The notes below the pieces were generated by a model. It worked only from the letters and a program-made list of their open reading frames with translations, did no database searches and had not been told where the DNA came from. A stretch of DNA of 6,114 bases, taken from the NCBI GenBank assembly GCA_038133505.1, contig JAYPTI010000173.1, positions 1 through 6,114 of the forward strand, written 5' to 3'. Made by a program: the position numbers and the translations under genes. This document shows, one piece after another, positions 5,629-6,114 of this stretch; positions within the stretch are counted from its first letter, which is position 1; the number at the start of each line of letters is the position of its first letter. The DNA is from JAYQUR01 sp038133505. Lineage in GTDB: Bacteria; Pseudomonadota; Alphaproteobacteria; MPNO01; UBA830.

Positions 5629-6041
5629 GCGTCGGCAGGCGTGACGACGGGGTCGGGCGGACGGTATTCGACCAGTATTTCGTCGATCGCGTCCTCCGCG
5701 ACGTAGCGGTCCGCGGCGAGGACCAGTGCGACGGCCTCGCCGGCGAACCGCACCTTGCCGACGGCGAGCGGCCACTCGTCCGCGCCGATATGAAGGACCG
5801 ACAGAAACGGCGAGGTGATCGCCTTTACGTCTTCGCCGGTAAAGATGGCCGCGACGCCGGGCATTCGGGCCGCCGCGGAACTGTCGATGGACAGAATCTC
5901 GGCATGGGCGTGGGGCGAGCGCAGGATCGCGGCGTGGAGGGTTCCGCGCGGCGCCGGATAGTCGTCGGTGAACATGGCCCGGCCCGACAGAAGAGCCGGG
6001 TCCTCAACGCGTTCGATACTTTTCCCGACAACGCTGTCCAT
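5472..6041 (-). pseudogene. Second xanthine dehydrogenase / CoxL-type large subunit, 3'-truncated and frameshifted into hydrolase
   Basis: N-terminal fragment of a second molybdenum hydroxylase large subunit. The ORF gives 189 residues, of which about the first 146 look like family sequence: GKSIERVEDPALLSGRAMFTDD at the start without a break, LRSPHAHAEIL (40-50), MPGVAAIFTGEDV (60-72), LAVGKVRFAGEAVALVLAAD (92-111) and ILVEYRPPDPVV (122-133). After about codon 5606-5604 the frame continues 43 codons through hydrolase DNA to a stop at 5472, giving a Thr/Arg-rich tail with no meaning. About 80 percent of the enzyme, including all molybdenum-cofactor domains, is missing, so the product cannot be catalytic. 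It is clearly different from the large subunit at 1-609, so it is a paralogue rather than a duplicated copy. GGGAG lies some 13 bases before the ATG at 6041, slightly long spacing. Confidence 0.8.
5604..5628. other. Junction between two unrelated broken genes
   Basis: Read on the minus strand, the 25 bases here can be translated as DAMATGATPI-like hydroxylase sequence in one frame and as DGHGRNPH-like hydrolase sequence in another. To the right only the hydroxylase frame makes sense; to the left only the hydrolase frame does. The breakpoint therefore lies in or next to this interval, and bases here may have been shared by both parents (microhomology). No target duplication, insertion sequence or attachment-site-like repeat is seen. 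Confidence 0.7.
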
Positions 6042-6114
6042 TGTCGTTCGCCACTCCCTCGGGATGCTGGATTGAGATGCACCGGAAGGTTCCGGGCACG
6101 CTGGAGAGTGACGG
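6042..6114. other. Upstream region of the truncated hydroxylase gene, cut by window edge
   Basis: These 73 bases precede the ATG at 6041. All three minus-strand frames are open to the edge, so an upstream gene ending here can neither be shown nor excluded. A short dyad, CCGGAA-GG-TTCCGG at 6082-6095, is present; in DNA this GC-rich it could be chance. No promoter hexamers are convincing. Confidence 0.3.

Noticed and set aside
5629..5775. N-terminal extension of the hydrolase frame to an ATG at 5775
   Set aside because: These codons are an out-of-frame, Arg-rich reading of the hydroxylase gene and do not resemble a hydrolase N-terminus.

Overview
The window is high-GC bacterial DNA (I estimate a little over 60 percent from reading). 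Gene content is typical of an aerobic, aromatic-degrading proteobacterium. A stand-alone PAS_5-type PAS protein, a CoxL/xanthine dehydrogenase-type molybdenum hydroxylase and a VanA-like Rieske oxygenase together suggest an alphaproteobacterium, perhaps Rhodospirillales-like. That assignment is inference, since no rRNA or other phylogenetic marker is present. I see no tRNA, rRNA, CRISPR array, insertion sequence or phage gene.

Layout, left to right. (1) 1-609, minus: N-terminal 203 residues of a molybdopterin-binding large subunit, cut by the window edge. (2) 610-731: a divergent control region with two 8-bp palindromes and a 7-bp inverted repeat. (3) 732-1706, plus: a protein of the 4,5-dihydroxyphthalate decarboxylase / periplasmic-binding-like fold. 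(4) 1716-2198, minus: a PAS_5 sensor-like protein. (5) 2335-3003, minus: a CPBP-family intramembrane protease. (6) 3004-3172: a second divergent control region. (7) 3173-4276, plus: a Rieske non-heme iron oxygenase. (8) 4283-4816, minus: a small cysteine-dioxygenase-like cupin with its own FNR/CRP-type promoter and an inverted repeat over its ribosome binding site. (9) 4912-5628, minus: an alpha/beta hydrolase lacking its N-terminus. (10) 5604-6041, minus: the N-terminus of a second molybdenum hydroxylase large subunit, abruptly joined out of frame to the hydrolase.

The intact genes fit a loose catabolic neighbourhood: a hydroxylase that oxidises N-heterocycles, aldehydes or CO-like substrates, a Rieske oxygenase or O-demethylase for aromatic acids, a decarboxylase-like protein and a cupin dioxygenase-like protein. 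No complete pathway is present. The Rieske reductase and the small and medium subunits of both molybdenum enzymes are not visible.

The most notable points are the broken hydroxylase/hydrolase junction near 5604-5628, which is either a real deletion or an assembly chimera, and the control region of the cupin gene. There a near-consensus FNR-type box sits at the class II activation distance from a good -10 element, and an 8-bp inverted repeat could hide the ribosome binding site only on read-through transcripts. I found no wholly new multi-gene system.
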